From the NCBI GenBank assembly GCA_028532855.1, contig JAQQAL010000014.1:1-64000 (forward strand): a stretch of 64,000 nucleotides of DNA, given 5' to 3'. A model generated the notes under the pieces. It was not told the origin of the DNA. It made no database searches and saw nothing but the letters and a program-made list of their open reading frames with translations. The translations under genes and the position numbers were made by a program. The DNA comes from Candidatus Thalassospirochaeta sargassi. Its GTDB lineage: Bacteria; Spirochaetota; Spirochaetia; UBA9216. This document shows positions 61,063-64,000 of the stretch, piece after piece (within the stretch, counting starts at the first letter, position 1; every line of letters starts with the position of its first letter).

Positions 61063-62763
61063 TTAAAGCACCCGACGGAGGTTTTCCTCCCGTGATACAA
61101 GTTTCTTTTCTTCCATTTTATTCAACAGCGGAATAATGTATTTTCGGGATAACCCAGTGCGCTGCTTTGCATGGGCTATATCGAAGGTGTCACCTTTTTT
61201 AAGCCCCTTCAGCATTCTTTCGCAGAGTGAGCTGAAGATTTTTTCCGTCAGAAAGAGTGTTTCGGTCAGCGGAATAATCAGCCCGGCACGAGTGAGCACC
61301 CTGAGCTCCTTATGAGCTCCTGGAATTCTCTTTTTACTGAGATCAAAACCGGTGTCTCCCGCCTGCTCCATTTCCTTAAGAATTTGAGAGGCTGTCCTGG
61401 AGAGTTCAATGTCATTCTTTTCTGAGGTTGATAGTAGCCCGTTCTGTTCTGTAATTTCACCCGAGCCTGTAAGCCCTTCAATGAGTTGTACCACTGCGCC
61501 GGCGGAGAGTTTAAGCCTGCCGACAAGCTCTTCCCTCCTGATACCGCCGGCAGATGATGCCTCCGCTTTTATATCATTTTCAAGCTGAAGTCTTTTTTCT
61601 TTCTGGAAAATCCATTTATTGCCGTCGTTGAACAAACCGTGCACAGCAAGGTTAAGTGAAGTTGAATCAGTATCAGCTGCAGTCGCAACAGCTCTCCTTG
61701 CGTTCTTATCCAGCGTTCCCTTCCATATGATTTTTCCACTACCGGTAATAAGGCTGCCGCCCTTCCTGATTATTACTATCGGCTGTCCAAGACGAAGGGG
61801 GATTGCGCTGCTTAGGGTTACACGCGCACGTGCGGTTGTTCTGCCGGCGACTGTAAGGAAGTGTATTACGCCGATTGAATGTGCTGTGCCGGCAGCAAAT
61901 TCAGCCTCTGAATGGTTTCGGACTGAGGATTCAGCTTGATTAAGCTCAATGATAAATTCCGTTTCTGCTGTGAAGCCGGAGTCGGGCAGGGTTAGACAGC
62001 AGCCTCGTCCAACCTCCTCTATGTCCGCACCGGCAATATTAACCGCCAGACGGCAGGCCGGAACAGCCTCATCTGTTTCATCTTCATAGGTTTGAAGACC
62101 GCGCACTCTGATGGGTTTTTTGTTCGGGAGAAGCAGCAGGCTGTCGTTTTTTTTGATCCCTCCCTCGCGCAGGCTTCCTGTTACGACAAGCCCGGCTCCC
62201 TGAATGCTGAATGCTCTGTCTATATACATCAGCGGCTTTCCCGGGATCATGTCTTCTTTTCCGGCGAGTTTTCGGTATATCAATTTTTTCAGTTCAGGGA
62301 TATTATCACCTGCAGCAGCAGACACACCGATGGCGGGATACTTCCTGCCTGTAATTTCTAATAATCTCAGCCTGCAGTCTTCAATAACATCCGCAGTTCG
62401 TTTTGGTTCAACAATATCTGTTTTGGTAACAACTATTAACAGCTCATTAATTCCCATCGCCATCAATACGCGCATATGGTTTCCAGTCTGGAACATCCAT
62501 CCGTCGTCTGCTGCAACTACAAGCAGGGCAAGGTCAATTCCCCAGGCCCCTGCCGTCATGTTACGTATAAATCTTTCGTGTCCAGGCACATCTACAACAC
62601 CAATTTTGCTACCCTGTTCATCATTGAAATGTGCAAATCCAAGATCAATTGTGAGTCCGCGCTGCTTTTCTTCTGGAAGCCTGTCGGTGTCTATACCGGT
62701 GAGAGCTTTTATAAGCTGGGTCTTGCCGTGATCTACATGCCCGGCAGTACCGATTATATGCAT
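61063..62763 (-). CDS. selB: Selenocysteine-specific elongation factor SelB
   Basis: A 566-residue GTPase that delivers selenocysteinyl-tRNA to UGA codons with a SECIS element. GTAGHVDHGKTQLIKALTG (G1), DVPGHE (G3), VTKTD (G4), then EF-Tu-like barrels and C-terminal winged-helix repeats (LVGRLKLSAGAVVQLIEGL; FDIAHAKQRTGLSRKYIIPLLNKME). It is slightly shorter than E. coli SelB. It begins directly after the selA stop. The organism therefore probably makes selenoproteins, though none was recognised here. Confidence 0.96.
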   Translation of the reverse strand: MHIIGTAGHVDHGKTQLIKALTGIDTDRLPEEKQRGLTIDLGFAHFNDEQGSKIGVVDVPGHERFIRNMTAGAWGIDLALLVVAADDGWMFQTGNHMRVLMAMGINELLIVVTKTDIVEPKRTADVIEDCRLRLLEITGRKYPAIGVSAAAGDNIPELKKLIYRKLAGKEDMIPGKPLMYIDRAFSIQGAGLVVTGSLREGGIKKNDSLLLLPNKKPIRVRGLQTYEDETDEAVPACRLAVNIAGADIEEVGRGCCLTLPDSGFTAETEFIIELNQAESSVRNHSEAEFAAGTAHSIGVIHFLTVAGRTTARARVTLSSAIPLRLGQPIVIIRKGGSLITGSGKIIWKGTLDKNARRAVATAADTDSTSLNLAVHGLFNDGNKWIFQKEKRLQLENDIKAEASSAGGIRREELVGRLKLSAGAVVQLIEGLTGSGEITEQNGLLSTSEKNDIELSRTASQILKEMEQAGDTGFDLSKKRIPGAHKELRVLTRAGLIIPLTETLFLTEKIFSSLCERMLKGLKKGDTFDIAHAKQRTGLSRKYIIPLLNKMEEKKLVSREENLRRVL

Positions 62764-64000
62764 CTACAGTTTTTCTTCGAGTGCTTTCAGTACCGATTTA
62801 ACGTACTTTTGATCATCATCGGTAAATACCGCTGGATTAAGTACAGCACTATCTCCGTTTATCTTTCCTATGATGGGGATTTCTGCATTACGCAATTCGT
62901 CTATAATTGCCTGAGGCTTCATTTTTTCCGAAACAATCTCAATCGACCAGCTCTCAAAGAACTGGTCGGGGGTGCTTCCACCACCAAGGCATATTCTGTC
63001 GCTTATCAGTTTATATTTCTCTGTTGATAATCCTCTTTTGAGTTTTTTACATTTATCTTTTACGACATCGCCGCTGTCGATAAACTCTGCATGCCTTGAC
63101 CAGGCATTCGGACTGTTGAGCCTTAGAAGCAGGCTTGTCTCCAGGAGTGAGTAGATAGTTTTTCCCGGCCGCATAGTTCTGATAAGAGGGTTCTGATCAA
63201 CCGCTTTTATCAATTCGGTTTTACCGGCAAGAATACCCGCCTGCGGGCCGCCGAGAATTTTATCCCCGCTGAATGTTACAATATCTGCACCGTCGCCCAG
63301 AAGACTTTTAACTTTATCCTCACCGGCTATGTTTTCATTCAGGACGCCGGAACCCTGATCTACAGCTATTAGAACATGATCAGGAATAATTTCAGACAGT
63401 TCCCGCACCGTAGGTTCAGAGGTGAAGCCTCTTACTGCAAAATTCGAGCGATGAACCTTCAGTATTAATGCCGTATTTTCGGTTATTGCATCAAGATAGT
63501 CATCAAGGGTTGTTATGTTTGTTGTCCCAACCTCTACCAGTTCGGCACCGGATAGCCGCAGAATCTCGGGAATTCTGAAGCCTCCACCTATCTGGACCTG
63601 CTCGCCTCTTGATACAATGACCTGTTTACCGGCAGCGAAGGTGCTGAGCATTAGATAGACGGCGGCAGCGTTATTATTTACCACGGCGCTTGATTCCGCT
63701 CCAGTCAGCGTATTCAGAAAGAAGGGGACCAGACCGTTTCTTTTGCCTCTTTTTCCGGTTTTAAGCGAGAGTTCAAGGCTGGAGTAACCGGTATTTACCG
63801 CTTCACAGGAATTCCAGACCTCTTTTTCTATTGGTGAGCGCCCCATATTAGTATGGAGAATGACACCGGAAGCGTTTATCAGCGGTCTGATACGCCGGTT
63901 GTAAAGCCTGGCGCAGAGTTTTTCAATATTCATGTAGAGAGCATCCTCATCAAAACTGCCTCCATCCAGTATAAGAGACCTTGAATGCTCTATTGCTGAG
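62764..64000 (-). CDS. selA: L-seryl-tRNA(Sec) selenium transferase, partial at the window edge
   Basis: A PLP enzyme that converts Ser-tRNA(Sec) to Sec-tRNA(Sec). LINASGVILHTNMGRSP, the PLP lysine in FSGDKILGGPQAG, and a C-terminal domain are present. The ORF track starts at 63933, but the frame is open to base 64000 and encodes further SelA-like N-terminal residues (HSRSLILDGGSFDEDALY). The true start thus lies outside the window. It is directly followed by selB. Confidence 0.95.
   Translation of the reverse strand, partial: SAIEHSRSLILDGGSFDEDALYMNIEKLCARLYNRRIRPLINASGVILHTNMGRSPIEKEVWNSCEAVNTGYSSLELSLKTGKRGKRNGLVPFFLNTLTGAESSAVVNNNAAAVYLMLSTFAAGKQVIVSRGEQVQIGGGFRIPEILRLSGAELVEVGTTNITTLDDYLDAITENTALILKVHRSNFAVRGFTSEPTVRELSEIIPDHVLIAVDQGSGVLNENIAGEDKVKSLLGDGADIVTFSGDKILGGPQAGILAGKTELIKAVDQNPLIRTMRPGKTIYSLLETSLLLRLNSPNAWSRHAEFIDSGDVVKDKCKKLKRGLSTEKYKLISDRICLGGGSTPDQFFESWSIEIVSEKMKPQAIIDELRNAEIPIIGKINGDSAVLNPAVFTDDDQKYVKSVLKALEEKL

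Noticed and set aside
62204-62731. 175-residue plus-strand ORF
   Set aside because: It is antisense to the GTPase domain of selB and lacks any recognisable feature.

Overview
The window looks like a chromosomal segment of an anaerobic, double-membraned bacterium, most likely a free-living spirochaete (Spirochaetota). This is inference from gene content. An outer membrane is implied by a Wzi-like capsule protein, a Wza/SLBB-like export protein, an OmpA-domain protein and many lipoproteins. Anaerobic redox metabolism is implied by an electron-bifurcating-type [FeFe]-hydrogenase, superoxide reductase, rubredoxin and an Na+-NQR-like complex. Spirochaete-like traits are BMP-family nucleoside-type transport, PilZ and yajC-secD-secF. 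No rRNA, tRNA, CRISPR array or intact mobile element was found.

Layout. Bases 1-9036 are visibly AT-rich and hold a surface-polysaccharide cluster: a transposase remnant, pyruvyltransferase, flippase, three GT4 glycosyltransferases, a radical SAM/SPASM protein and UDP-glucose dehydrogenase. At 9-12.5 kb composition changes and the outer-membrane part follows (Wzi, and an SLBB export protein on the other strand). At 12.5-17 kb are a two-PilZ membrane protein, era, clpP, a nuclease-like lipoprotein and rex. At 17.2-22.3 kb is an hndABCD hydrogenase operon with a free-standing GHKL ATPase gene inside it. At 22.4-26.5 kb a convergent signalling operon encodes two DRTGG proteins, a CBS-ATPase fusion, a PHP phosphoesterase and a triple-PAS histidine kinase. 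At 26.8-31.2 kb is nqrBCDEF without nqrA. At 31.3-42 kb are oxidative-stress genes, assorted enzymes and envelope proteins. At 42-45.5 kb is a malate/lactate operon (DeoR, Ldh2-type dehydrogenase, malic enzyme). At 46-52 kb are TetR, yajC-secD-secF, a VF530-type protein and an ornithine carbamoyltransferase. At 52.3-61 kb is a BMP ABC transporter with a structured leader, followed by a MerR-dehydrogenase-FGGY kinase-aldolase cassette. selB and selA (partial) close the window.

How the genes work together. The hydrogenase, Rex and the NQR-like complex form a redox core linking NADH, ferredoxin, H2 and probably a sodium gradient. A perfect 18-bp Rex operator lies just downstream of a strong predicted rex promoter. 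The ATPase and sensor genes around the hydrogenase suggest dedicated energy or redox signalling. The BMP transporter and the MerR cassette suggest uptake and oxidation-phosphorylation-aldol cleavage of a polyol, ketose or nucleoside-derived sugar.

A recurring architecture stands out. Several genes without a Shine-Dalgarno sequence carry a -10-like hexamer exactly 6 (or 7) nt before the ATG, usually with a -35-like element 16-17 bp further upstream. This predicts leaderless transcription of slyly diverse housekeeping and envelope genes, including era, nqrB and the polysaccharide export gene.
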